Shown piece by piece: positions 1-5,624 of a DNA stretch of 10,345 bases. Position numbers and translations under genes: made by a program. The notes beneath the pieces were generated by a model that saw only the letters and a list, made by a program, of their open reading frames with translations, had not been told where the DNA came from and searched no databases. This DNA comes from Gammaproteobacteria bacterium (lineage in GTDB: Bacteria > Pseudomonadota > Gammaproteobacteria > Thiohalomonadales > Thiohalomonadaceae). The stretch's first letter is position 1, and every line of letters starts with the position of its first letter. Where the stretch lies: positions 1-10,345 of the forward strand of contig JAPHSO010000375.1 in NCBI GenBank assembly GCA_026193675.1. The letters run 5' to 3'.

Positions 1-350
1 AAGCTCTTACGTTGACCATAGTAGGCCTGTGTTAGTGCTGCCACTGCATTGGTAATGTTGTCATTAGGAGCCTTAACACAGTAACCATCCAGCCAGTCGA
101 AGGCGTCGTTCATGGTGTGATCTCCCAGAATATTAAAGTTCTGAGGAATCATTAGATTAAATGCTGTGAGGTAACCAAAGATAAAGTGTTTAAACCGATC
201 CATCTCCTTGCCGTGCTCAAGACGGGCCTCCATATAGGTTTGGCAACTCTCTGAACCTTTGCCATAGGTGGCAAATTTTTGGTTCATATCTTTAGCCAGT
301 AGCGGTGTTGATAGTGTCACTATAGCCAATAGAGCAATGGTTCTATACAT
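1..350 (-). CDS. Secreted small two-cysteine protein, HdeA/Rap1a-like (C-terminus beyond window)
   Basis: An open minus-strand frame starts at ATG 350-348 and runs off the left edge with 116 residues visible. Residues 1-19 form a signal peptide (short charged N-terminus, hydrophobic core, cleavage near LLA|KD), so the product is probably periplasmic. Two cysteines, C36 (GSESCQTY) and C91 (DGYCVKAP), flank a helical stretch containing FIFGYLTAFN and could form a disulfide. This arrangement resembles small exported proteins of the HdeA or Rap1a/Tai immunity-like type. That is a fold-level impression from the cysteine and GY spacing, not a firm family assignment, and no function can be given. 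No strong ribosome binding site is seen (GTGAAG directly before ATG). A good sigma-70-like promoter lies 35 bases upstream, so the gene can be transcribed independently of the hydrolase gene before it. No toxin or secretion gene is visible nearby. Confidence 0.75.
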   Translation of the reverse strand, partial: MYRTIALLAIVTLSTPLLAKDMNQKFATYGKGSESCQTYMEARLEHGKEMDRFKHFIFGYLTAFNLMIPQNFNILGDHTMNDAFDWLDGYCVKAPNDNITNAVAALTQAYYGQRKS

Positions 351-384
351 CTTCACAATTTTGTCTCATCATTAAATTAGAGCG

Positions 385-414
385 ATTATCAACTATAGCG
401 CCATCCCGTATCAA
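385..414 (-). promoter_or_regulatory. Putative sigma-70 promoter for the gene at 1-350
   Basis: On the minus strand TTGATA (414-409) is separated by 18 bases from GATAAT (390-385), matching -35 TTGACA in five of six positions and -10 TATAAT in five of six. It lies in the 93-base gap between the hydrolase stop and the small secreted gene, with an expected transcript start about 28 bases before the ATG. Confidence 0.5.
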
Positions 415-443
415 ATCCAGGAAAGTTGGCTTAGGGGAAATGT

Positions 444-1349
444 TTAGTGATCGGCCAGAAACTCCATTAATCCCTCTACCAGCTCTTCACCATAGAGATC
501 TCGGAAAAAGTGATCTGCACCATCGATCACCAGCAATCTATTCTTATCACCCTGTAGCTGTTCCCGGCTCTGTTCGATCAGCCCTTCGACCACCTTATCC
601 TCGCTACCTGCGATGACCAACATCGGCTCATCAATTTTGGCGAACAGATCTGGCGAGTTACGACGCACATCAGGGTGATAGTTGCTGACAAAGGCCTCGG
701 CCGTCGCCTGTGTATCGGCACAGTAGATAAAGCCTATCCCTTGCATCATCTCTTGACCTTTGCCACCGGCAACCATCTCTTTGGCCTGCTTCAGCGGTTG
801 CTCGAGATCGGTTTTATAACGCTTCTGATAACCTTCAACTGCGCCCGCCGCACTCCAGGTAGCCGGTGCAACCAGCACCACCTGCTTTACAGCAGGATCA
901 CTATGCTCTGCCGCATACCATGCTGTCTGATTACCGCCACGAGAATGGCCCAAAACAACAATATGTTCTGTACCGCCTCTCTTTAACCAGCCAACCCAGG
1001 CTGCAATTTCATCAACTGCATCGCTGTAGCTGTAGGTGTGAGGCACTGCACAATCATAAGGGCCATGACGATTATCAAGACCAAGGCTTAAATTAATGGC
1101 CAGTGAATTTAGCCCTTCGTTAGCGAGCAGCTCCTGCAGCGCTTCGACAATCTCCATCTTGTTATGGGCAAGTGTACCGTGGGTGATGAGAACCGTACGG
1201 TTACTTGGAGTCTGATCCTCCGCAACGATCAGGTTGCCGTTAAGGGTGATGCCACCATGTTTAACGGTCACCTCTTTAGCCGCCGATGTGGCCGCACAAC
1301 CAATTAACAGTAAAGCCAGTAGTGGCCTGATCATATAAGTTAAATTCAT
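444..1349 (-). CDS. Exported alpha/beta hydrolase, predicted lipoprotein
   Basis: A 301-residue alpha/beta hydrolase. The N-terminus is a signal sequence ending in the lipobox LIGC, so C18 is the likely lipidated residue and the protein is probably anchored on the periplasmic side of a membrane. HGTLAH at about 57-62 fits the oxyanion-hole loop, GHSRG at 134-138 is the nucleophile elbow with S136, and D251 (GSEDKV) and H280 (GADHFF) complete the expected catalytic triad. Two further cysteines, C100 and C210, could form a disulfide outside the cytoplasm. I chose ATG 1349: it follows GGGAAGGG, whereas the TTG directly before it would add only one residue. The next in-frame ATG (1334) would shorten the signal sequence. 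Substrate is unknown; esterase, lipase-like and thioesterase activities are all possible. Transcribed toward the small secreted gene, divergent from ribE. Confidence 0.85.
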   Translation of the reverse strand: MNLTYMIRPLLALLLIGCAATSAAKEVTVKHGGITLNGNLIVAEDQTPSNRTVLITHGTLAHNKMEIVEALQELLANEGLNSLAINLSLGLDNRHGPYDCAVPHTYSYSDAVDEIAAWVGWLKRGGTEHIVVLGHSRGGNQTAWYAAEHSDPAVKQVVLVAPATWSAAGAVEGYQKRYKTDLEQPLKQAKEMVAGGKGQEMMQGIGFIYCADTQATAEAFVSNYHPDVRRNSPDLFAKIDEPMLVIAGSEDKVVEGLIEQSREQLQGDKNRLLVIDGADHFFRDLYGEELVEGLMEFLADH

Positions 1350-1420
1350 CAACCCTTCCCAAGTCTGATTTTGATAAACGGTTTATAATACCCCAAACAA
1401 ACAGGGAGATATTCCATACT
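1350..1420. promoter_or_regulatory. Divergent intergenic region with a TATAAT -10 for ribE
   Basis: This 71-base gap must hold the promoters of both the hydrolase gene (minus) and ribE (plus). A perfect TATAAT lies at 1384-1389 on the plus strand, about 31 bases before the ribE start, but no good -35 sits 16-18 bases upstream. On the minus strand only weak elements are seen (TTGTTT, 18 bases, TATCAA). The gap is too short for an FMN riboswitch and I see none. Confidence 0.35.
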
Positions 1421-2029
1421 ATGTTTACCGGTATTATTCAGGGTACGGCTGAGATCGTCAAAATTGATGAGAAGAAAAATTTCCGTACCCACACTGTTCG
1501 CCTGCCTCAAGGTTTGACCCACGGCATAGAGCTTGGCGCCTCGATCGCTCACAACGGCTGCTGTCTAACGGTGACTAAATTTGAAGATGGACTCGCCTCC
1601 TTCGATCTGATGCAGGAGACCCTGCGTTTGACCAATCTTGGAGAGCTTAGCGTAGGTGATCAGGTTAATGTTGAACGTGCCGCACGTTTTGGTGATGAGA
1701 TTGGTGGTCATGCAATGTCCGGACATATCATCACCACAGCTAATGTCGTTGCCATTAATAAAAGCGAAAACAACCTGCAGATCCGCTTTGAGATCGATTC
1801 CGCTTTTTCTAAATATATCTTTACCAAGGGCTACATCGGCATTGATGGCATTAGCCTCACCATTGGGGATGTTGAAGGGAACCGGTTTGAAGTGAACCTG
1901 ATCCCTGAGACCATCGAACGAACCACTATCGGCAGCTACCGGGTTGGCGATCGCATCAATATTGAGGTCGATCCCCAGACCCAGGCAATAGTCGATACTG
2001 TTGAGCGAACTTTAGCGCAACAGAGATAG
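1421..2029 (+). CDS. ribE: Riboflavin synthase (alpha subunit)
   Basis: Catalyses the last step of riboflavin synthesis: two 6,7-dimethyl-8-ribityllumazine molecules dismutate to riboflavin and a pyrimidinedione. The 202-residue protein has the family's two tandem beta-barrel lumazine-binding repeats, each ending in a NVE/NIE strand (about 1-88 and 98-187). It opens with the diagnostic MFTGII, has HNGCCLTV with C47-C48 in the first barrel, GGHAMSGHI with H97, S100 and H102 at the start of the second, and DGISLT plus IPETIERTT. This pattern is of the E. coli type and full length, and I see no reason to suspect a non-catalytic lumazine protein. AGGGAGA at 1403-1409 is the likely ribosome binding site, with a rather long 11-base spacing. 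The gene stands alone, without ribD, ribBA or ribH beside it, and converges on msrA with only 20 bases between stops. Confidence 0.96.
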   Translation: MFTGIIQGTAEIVKIDEKKNFRTHTVRLPQGLTHGIELGASIAHNGCCLTVTKFEDGLASFDLMQETLRLTNLGELSVGDQVNVERAARFGDEIGGHAMSGHIITTANVVAINKSENNLQIRFEIDSAFSKYIFTKGYIGIDGISLTIGDVEGNRFEVNLIPETIERTTIGSYRVGDRINIEVDPQTQAIVDTVERTLAQQR

Positions 2030-2049
2030 TTCGTAATTCCAATAAACGA

Positions 2050-2631
2050 CTAATCTTTACCGCTACTCTTCAGTGAGGCCCTGAACTTCACAACCTTCGG
2101 CGCAATGATTGCCCGACAATAGGGCTGATCCGGATTCAGATCAAAATAGTGCTGATGGTAATCCTCGGCTCTATAGAACTCCGGCGCCTCGGAAAGCTCT
2201 GTAACAATCTCGCTACTCCACAGATTGGCAGCACTCAACTCGCTCATCACCTCTTCAGCAGCCTGTCGCTGTCCTGAATTATGATAGAAGATCACCGAAC
2301 GGTACTGACTGCCGCGATCATTGCCCTGCCGATTCAACGTCGTAGGATCGTGGATTGCGAAAAAGTGGTAGAGAATCTCTTTATAACTAATTATTTGCGG
2401 ATCAAACACAATCTGCACCACCTCAGCGTGGCCTGTGGCTCCGGTACAGATCTGTTGATAGGTTGGATTTGGTCGCTCTCCACCGGCATATCCAACAGTG
2501 ACATCCTTGATACCTGCCAATGGTTCGAAAATTGGTTCCAGACACCAGAAACATCCTCCCCCAATCGTGGCAAGCTCCATTCCTCTCTGCAGACCCATTT
2601 CACCATCCATATCTATACCTTTATATATCAT
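2050..2631 (-). CDS. msrA: Peptide-methionine (S)-S-oxide reductase MsrA
   Basis: Reduces the S-epimer of methionine sulfoxide, free or in oxidised proteins, using thioredoxin as reductant; a cytoplasmic repair enzyme. The 193-residue protein carries the catalytic motif GCFWC (C27 nucleophile, C30), followed by VGYAGG, TGHAEVV (66-72), DRGSQYRS (106-113) and EDYHQ (156-160). C172 in QPYC is the usual position of a C-terminal resolving cysteine, and C62 may also take part. It has no signal peptide, and the MsrA domain starts near residue 18. The start at 2631 is supported by AAGGGAGA five bases upstream; ATG 2610 is a weaker alternative, preceded by AAAGG. No MsrB domain is fused and no msrB gene is next to it. 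Divergent from glnK across a region with NtrC sites, convergent with ribE. Confidence 0.96.
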   Translation of the reverse strand: MIYKGIDMDGEMGLQRGMELATIGGGCFWCLEPIFEPLAGIKDVTVGYAGGERPNPTYQQICTGATGHAEVVQIVFDPQIISYKEILYHFFAIHDPTTLNRQGNDRGSQYRSVIFYHNSGQRQAAEEVMSELSAANLWSSEIVTELSEAPEFYRAEDYHQHYFDLNPDQPYCRAIIAPKVVKFRASLKSSGKD

Positions 2632-2719
2632 CGCTATCTCCCTTAGATGTCACTGCCTTTCCCCCTTTTCAACCACCAACAGCACATATCGTCGATCGTT
2701 CCTCAACTTTACACAATAG

Positions 2720-2736
2720 CGCACCAGAACAGTGCA
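2720..2736 (+). promoter_or_regulatory. NtrC (NR-I) binding site, strong match
   Basis: CGCACC-AGAAC-AGTGCA matches the dyad consensus TGCACC-N5-RGTGCA except for the first base. Its centre (2728) lies about 127 bases upstream of the start predicted from the sigma-54 promoter, a usual enhancer distance. Known biology: phosphorylated NtrC bound at such sites activates glnK-amtB under nitrogen limitation. Confidence 0.75.
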
Positions 2737-2749
2737 AAACCGTTATCTC

Positions 2750-2766
2750 CTCCCCATGATGGTGCC
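2750..2766 (+). promoter_or_regulatory. Possible second, weak NtrC site
   Basis: CTCCCC-ATGAT-GGTGCC keeps eight of twelve consensus dyad bases, with a good right half. Its centre is 30 bases, close to three helical turns, downstream of the strong site, similar to the paired NtrC sites of the enteric glnA enhancer. The match alone would not be convincing; the spacing is the main argument. Confidence 0.35.
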
Positions 2767-2828
2767 AACTTCTATAAAAATAGGGATATTAGGCGCCAAA
2801 ATGTGGCTAATTGCCGCAAATTAACAAT

Positions 2829-2844
2829 TGGCATGATGATTGCG
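2829..2844 (+). promoter_or_regulatory. Sigma-54 (RpoN) -24/-12 promoter of glnK-amtB
   Basis: TGGCAT-N5-TTGCG has the invariant GG (2830-2831) and GC (2842-2843) doublets at the exact sigma-54 spacing, differing from TGGCAC-N5-TTGCW only in the last base of each element. Transcription should begin near 2855, giving a leader of about 63 bases before glnK. Confidence 0.85.
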
Positions 2845-2917
2845 ATTACCCAGGTATGTCATCTTGATCGGTATCGAAAGGGGTGATTAACACTGTTTTA
2901 ATAACTGGAGGACAACA

Positions 2918-3256
2918 ATGAAACTTGTCACAGCAATCATTAAGCCCTTTAAGCTGGATGACGTGCGCGAAGGACTTTCCGAAATCGGAGTTCAGGGCGT
3001 AACCGTCACCGAGGTTAAAGGTTTTGGCCGTCAAAAAGGTCACACCGAACTCTATCGTGGTGCAGAGTACGTCGTCGACTTTCTTCCTAAGGTGAAAGTT
3101 GAAGCGGCAGTTCCTGCAGATATGGTCGATCAGGTGATCGAGGCCATCAGTAACGCTGCCAACACAGGCAAGATTGGAGATGGAAAGATTTTTGTCTCTA
3201 ACCTTGAGCAGGTTGTGCGTATCCGTACCGGTGAGACCGGTCCCGAAGCACTATAG
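2918..3256 (+). CDS. glnK: PII nitrogen signalling protein GlnK
   Basis: A 112-residue PII protein, the standard length; PII proteins are trimers that sense 2-oxoglutarate, ATP/ADP and, through uridylylation, glutamine. The T-loop (about 37-55) contains Y51 in RGAEYVVDF, the GlnD uridylylation site. TGKIGDGK (83-90) is the nucleotide-binding B-loop and RIRTGE (101-106) lies in the C-loop. Linkage to amtB, with nine bases between stop and the first possible start, identifies it as GlnK, which binds AmtB and blocks ammonium uptake when nitrogen is plentiful. L3 and T5 are GlnK-like, but V52 and D54 resemble E. coli GlnB at D54. GGAGG at 2907-2911, six bases from ATG, is a strong ribosome binding site. 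Expression is predicted to be NtrC and sigma-54 dependent. Confidence 0.96.
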   Translation: MKLVTAIIKPFKLDDVREGLSEIGVQGVTVTEVKGFGRQKGHTELYRGAEYVVDFLPKVKVEAAVPADMVDQVIEAISNAANTGKIGDGKIFVSNLEQVVRIRTGETGPEAL

Positions 3257-3268
3257 GAGCATAGAGTG

Positions 3269-4537
3269 ATGGAAAATCAAATATTTGAATTGCAGTACGC
3301 TATGGACACCTTTTACTTCCTGGTGATGGGTGCTTTGGTTATGTGGATGGCAGCAGGTTTTGCCATGCTAGAAGCCGGTATGGTTCGCGCTAAAAATACC
3401 GCTGAGATCCTCACTAAGAACGTTGTTCTGTTTGCTATCGCCTGTACCGCCTACCTCGTTGTCGGTTACGAAATTATGTATGACGGTGGGATCTTCCTTG
3501 ACGGCATCGCTGGCGGTGATGACTTGGTTAAAGATGCGCTGGCCAAATCGGCTGAAGAGGGCTTTAACGGTGGTTCAGTTTACGCTGGCGCCTCTGACTT
3601 CTTCTTCCAGGTTGTGTTTGTTGCGACAGCTATGTCTATCGTTTCCGGCGCGGTTGCTGAGCGTATGAAACTGTGGGCCTTCATGCTCTTCGCCGTTGTG
3701 ATGACCTCAGTTATCTATCCGCTTGAGGGTTCATGGACCTGGGGCGGAAAGTCTGTATTCGGCATGTTCAGTTTGGGTGATGATTTTGGCTTCCTCGACT
3801 TTGCAGGATCTGGCATCGTGCATATGGCAGGCGCTGCAGCAGCTCTTGCCGGCGTACTGCTGCTGGGTGCTCGTAAGGGTAAATACACCAAGGATGGCGC
3901 AATCAATGCAATCCCTGGTGCCAACATGCCGCTGGCAACCCTCGGTACCTTCATCCTCTGGATGGGCTGGTTCGGCTTCAACGGCGGATCAGTTCTAAAA
4001 CTGGGCGATATGGCTAGTGCCAACGCTGTAGCAATGGTCTTCCTGAATACCAACGCCGCTGCTGCCGGTGGTGTTATCGCGGCAATCATCCTGGCTCGTA
4101 GCCTGTTTGGTAAGGCTGACCTCACCATGGCACTCAACGGTGCTCTCGCCGGTCTTGTTGCAATTACCGCAGGTCCCGACACCCCATCACCAATGATGGC
4201 AACCATTATCGGTGCTGTTGGCGGGATCCTGGTGGTCTTCTCAATTGTCACTCTCGATAAGATGAAGATTGATGATCCGGTTGGAGCCATCTCAGTTCAC
4301 GGTGTTGTTGGTCTATGGGGCCTACTGGCGGTTCCACTAACCAACTCTGATGCCACCTTTATCGGTCAGATTGTTGGTGCTCTCACCATCTTCATCTGGG
4401 TATTCGGAGCAAGCTTTGTAACCTGGATGGTGATCAAAGCGGTCATGGGTATCCGAGTCTCTGAAGAGGAGGAGTACGAAGGGGTAGATATCGGTGAGTG
4501 TGGTCTTGAGGCCTACCCTGAGTTTACCAAGAGCTAA
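3269..4537 (+). CDS. amtB: Ammonium transporter AmtB
   Basis: An inner-membrane ammonium transporter of the Amt/Rh family, 422 residues from ATG 3269. Hydrophobic helices fill most of the chain, as expected for the eleven-helix trimeric channel. The twin pore histidines are H185 (GSGIVHMAG) and H344 (AISVHGVVGLWG), with the conserved D177 just before the first. MLEAGMVRAKN at about 33-43 is the family's first-helix signature. There is no separate signal peptide before helix 1, unlike E. coli AmtB. The cytoplasmic tail after about 395 keeps EEEEYEGVDI, but the enteric HGExAY end is replaced by CGLEAY. AGGAG (3255-3259) overlaps the glnK stop; GTG 3266 would add one residue and has slightly better spacing (6 rather than 9). 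Co-transcribed with glnK and followed by a terminator. Confidence 0.95.
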   Translation: MENQIFELQYAMDTFYFLVMGALVMWMAAGFAMLEAGMVRAKNTAEILTKNVVLFAIACTAYLVVGYEIMYDGGIFLDGIAGGDDLVKDALAKSAEEGFNGGSVYAGASDFFFQVVFVATAMSIVSGAVAERMKLWAFMLFAVVMTSVIYPLEGSWTWGGKSVFGMFSLGDDFGFLDFAGSGIVHMAGAAAALAGVLLLGARKGKYTKDGAINAIPGANMPLATLGTFILWMGWFGFNGGSVLKLGDMASANAVAMVFLNTNAAAAGGVIAAIILARSLFGKADLTMALNGALAGLVAITAGPDTPSPMMATIIGAVGGILVVFSIVTLDKMKIDDPVGAISVHGVVGLWGLLAVPLTNSDATFIGQIVGALTIFIWVFGASFVTWMVIKAVMGIRVSEEEEYEGVDIGECGLEAYPEFTKS

Positions 4538-4544
4538 AGTGCTA

Positions 4545-4564
4545 TGACCTGACAACATAGGTCA
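4545..4564 (+). other. Small inverted repeat after amtB
   Basis: TGACCT (4545-4550) and AGGTCA (4559-4564) can pair around an eight-base loop just after the amtB stop. An alternative pairing CTATG/CATAG overlaps it. It may protect the transcript end or be incidental; it is followed by A-rich sequence rather than a T-run, so it is not itself a forward terminator. Confidence 0.3.
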
Positions 4565-4575
4565 GAAAAAAAGCA

Positions 4576-4602
4576 GGGCGTCCATAGGGCGCCCTTTTTT
4601 TG
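4576..4602 (+). terminator. Intrinsic terminator of glnK-amtB
   Basis: AGGGCG (4576-4581) pairs with CGCCCT (4591-4596) across a nine-base loop and runs directly into seven T residues (4596-4602). An A-tract at 4566-4573 on the other side gives the structure some bidirectional character. It sits 38 bases after the amtB stop. Confidence 0.85.
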
Positions 4603-4829
4603 TTAGGGCTTTTTATCTTTTGATCGCCTTCAGTGCAATGTGGGTTAGATTCGGTTCAGCAATGATCCCAACAGGGCTACAGCAATCAAAAACTCATGAG
4701 GAAACTAACAGGTGATTCCGGTGTCTACTAGAAGCAATACAATGGTGGTGGTGTTACTCAGGCCGTAACTTCATATCAATCTAATATTCCTTAACGAGAG
4801 CCTGTTAATTGTTAAAGGTAGTTTTCAAA
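4603..4829. other. Non-coding stretch, possible decayed repeat
   Basis: I see no supported gene here. A 25-codon frame from ATG 4638 lacks a ribosome binding site. TGTGGG (4639-4644) and CCCAACA (4667-4673) form a loose inverted repeat around a TTAGATTCGGTTCAGC core, which could be a degenerate dispersed-repeat copy. A TAATAT at 4782-4787 may be a -10 for the cytochrome gene, but no convincing -35 accompanies it. Confidence 0.25.
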
Positions 4830-5258
4830 ATGAATAAAATGTCGCCGCTTCTTGTTTTAGTCTCCATCCTCGTTATTAACACCTCTGTTAGTGCGGAAAC
4901 AGATTCACGGATAGCGCTCAACCTGCCTACACAGATGGAGGAGCATCTACTTGGAAATATGCGCCAGCATCTAGTAGTCATAAACCGGCTATTGGACTTG
5001 GTGGGTCAGGAAAAACTGACTGAGGCGGCTGAATTGGCTGAAGCAGAACTTGGTATGAGCTCGCTTGATAAGCATGGCGCAAGCCATATAGCGCAGTTCT
5101 ATCCGGTTCAATCTGCAAATTTTGGAACCGAGATGCACAAGGCTGCCAGCCGTTTTGCTCGTGTTGCTGAGGAGGGTGATCCCCTTGAAAGCTACAGGGC
5201 GATAGGTGCAATCACCCAAAACTGTGTCGGCTGTCATGCCACAGCCAAAGTCCGTTAG
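4830..5258 (+). CDS. Secreted monoheme c-type cytochrome, class II (cytochrome c'/c556-like)
   Basis: A 142-residue protein with a signal peptide (about 1-22, cleavage near SVSA|ET), so it is exported and matured in the periplasm. A single heme-binding motif CVGCH (132-136) lies six residues from the C-terminus and the rest is predicted helical. That layout, helices first and CxxCH last, is typical of four-helix-bundle class II cytochromes. M36 or M44 in the first helix (QMEEHLLGNM) could be the sixth iron ligand, as in c556-type low-spin proteins; cytochromes c' with an open site lack it. An electron-transfer or gas-binding role is possible, and the partner is unknown. I chose ATG 4830, preceded by AAAGG with an 11-base gap; a TTG at 4809 would put extra charged residues before the signal. 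Convergent with the tusA-like gene, 23 bases between stops. Confidence 0.88.
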   Translation: MNKMSPLLVLVSILVINTSVSAETDSRIALNLPTQMEEHLLGNMRQHLVVINRLLDLVGQEKLTEAAELAEAELGMSSLDKHGASHIAQFYPVQSANFGTEMHKAASRFARVAEEGDPLESYRAIGAITQNCVGCHATAKVR

Positions 5259-5281
5259 AGCGGTGCAGCAAATAGAAATAG

Positions 5282-5536
5282 TTAAACCGACTCTTTCTTC
5301 TCAATCCAGAATAGATACTGACCAAATGGTTCGCTTGAGTGAATCATCGGGTGGCCTGTCTGCTTACAGAAGGTATGGATCTCTTTACTCGAGTCCGGAT
5401 GGGTAGCGGTCACCTTCAATACCTCTCCCGCCACCATCCGTGCCAGAGCCGCCTTAATACGCAGTGTCGGTAAGGGACAGTCTAGTCCCGATAGATCCTG
5501 CTCATTATCAAATTTATAGTTATTACCCTCACTCAT
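5282..5536 (-). CDS. tusA: TusA-family sulfur carrier protein
   Basis: A small cytoplasmic protein of the TusA/SirA/YedF family (84 residues from ATG 5536). The family's active cysteine is C20 in the LDCPLP motif; it carries a persulfide in sulfur relay, for example to tRNA thiolation, cofactor synthesis or sulfur oxidation. The beta-alpha-beta-alpha-beta pattern continues through GEVLKVTATHP and FCKQTGH to the final strand QYLFWIEKK. C20 sits almost where E. coli TusA has C19, which supports this start; ATG 5545 is also possible, and neither has a clear ribosome binding site. CPLP rather than the CPEP of E. coli TusA occurs in many family members, so the exact sulfur-transfer partner is uncertain. 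No tusBCD, dsr or rhodanese gene is beside it in this window. Confidence 0.85.
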   Translation of the reverse strand: MSEGNNYKFDNEQDLSGLDCPLPTLRIKAALARMVAGEVLKVTATHPDSSKEIHTFCKQTGHPMIHSSEPFGQYLFWIEKKESV

Positions 5537-5574
5537 CCGATCCATCGTATATACAAATGGGTTTTGCCACAATC

Positions 5575-5587
5575 ATCTGTAACAGAT
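5575..5587. promoter_or_regulatory. Perfect palindrome in the tusA-fetA divergent region
   Basis: ATCTG-TAA-CAGAT is a perfect inverted repeat with a three-base centre, lying 39 bases before the tusA-like start and 38 before the fetA-like start. Its midway position would suit an operator acting on both genes. I do not recognise the regulator, and a five-base arm can arise by chance. Confidence 0.3.
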
Positions 5588-5624
5588 CGATCCTGGCGGT
5601 AGATAGTTCAGTTAGAATGACTCC

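Noticed and set aside
675..986. 103-codon plus-strand frame opposite the hydrolase gene
   Set aside because: Antisense to the nucleophile elbow region of the hydrolase; no coding signal.
1350..1420. Possible FMN riboswitch before ribE
   Set aside because: The gap is only 71 bases and shows none of the conserved RFN helices; the riboswitch needs much more sequence.
1421..2029. Lumazine protein or other non-catalytic riboflavin synthase paralogue
   Set aside because: The catalytic cysteine and histidine positions are kept, and the sequence follows E. coli riboflavin synthase throughout; no lux genes are near.
2647..2886. 79-codon plus-strand frame in the msrA-glnK gap
   Set aside because: It runs through the NtrC sites and sigma-54 promoter, has no ribosome binding site and no recognisable product.
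3715..4290. 191-codon open frame on the minus strand inside amtB
   Set aside because: It is antisense to a clearly coding, conserved region; its product is a low-complexity Ala/Pro/Ile/Ser string typical of reading a membrane-protein gene backwards, and it has no ribosome binding site.
4766..4779. FNR-like half site (ATCAA) before the cytochrome gene
   Set aside because: The left arm TAACT matches TTGAT in only two of five bases, and no -10 sits at the required distance with room for a ribosome binding site.
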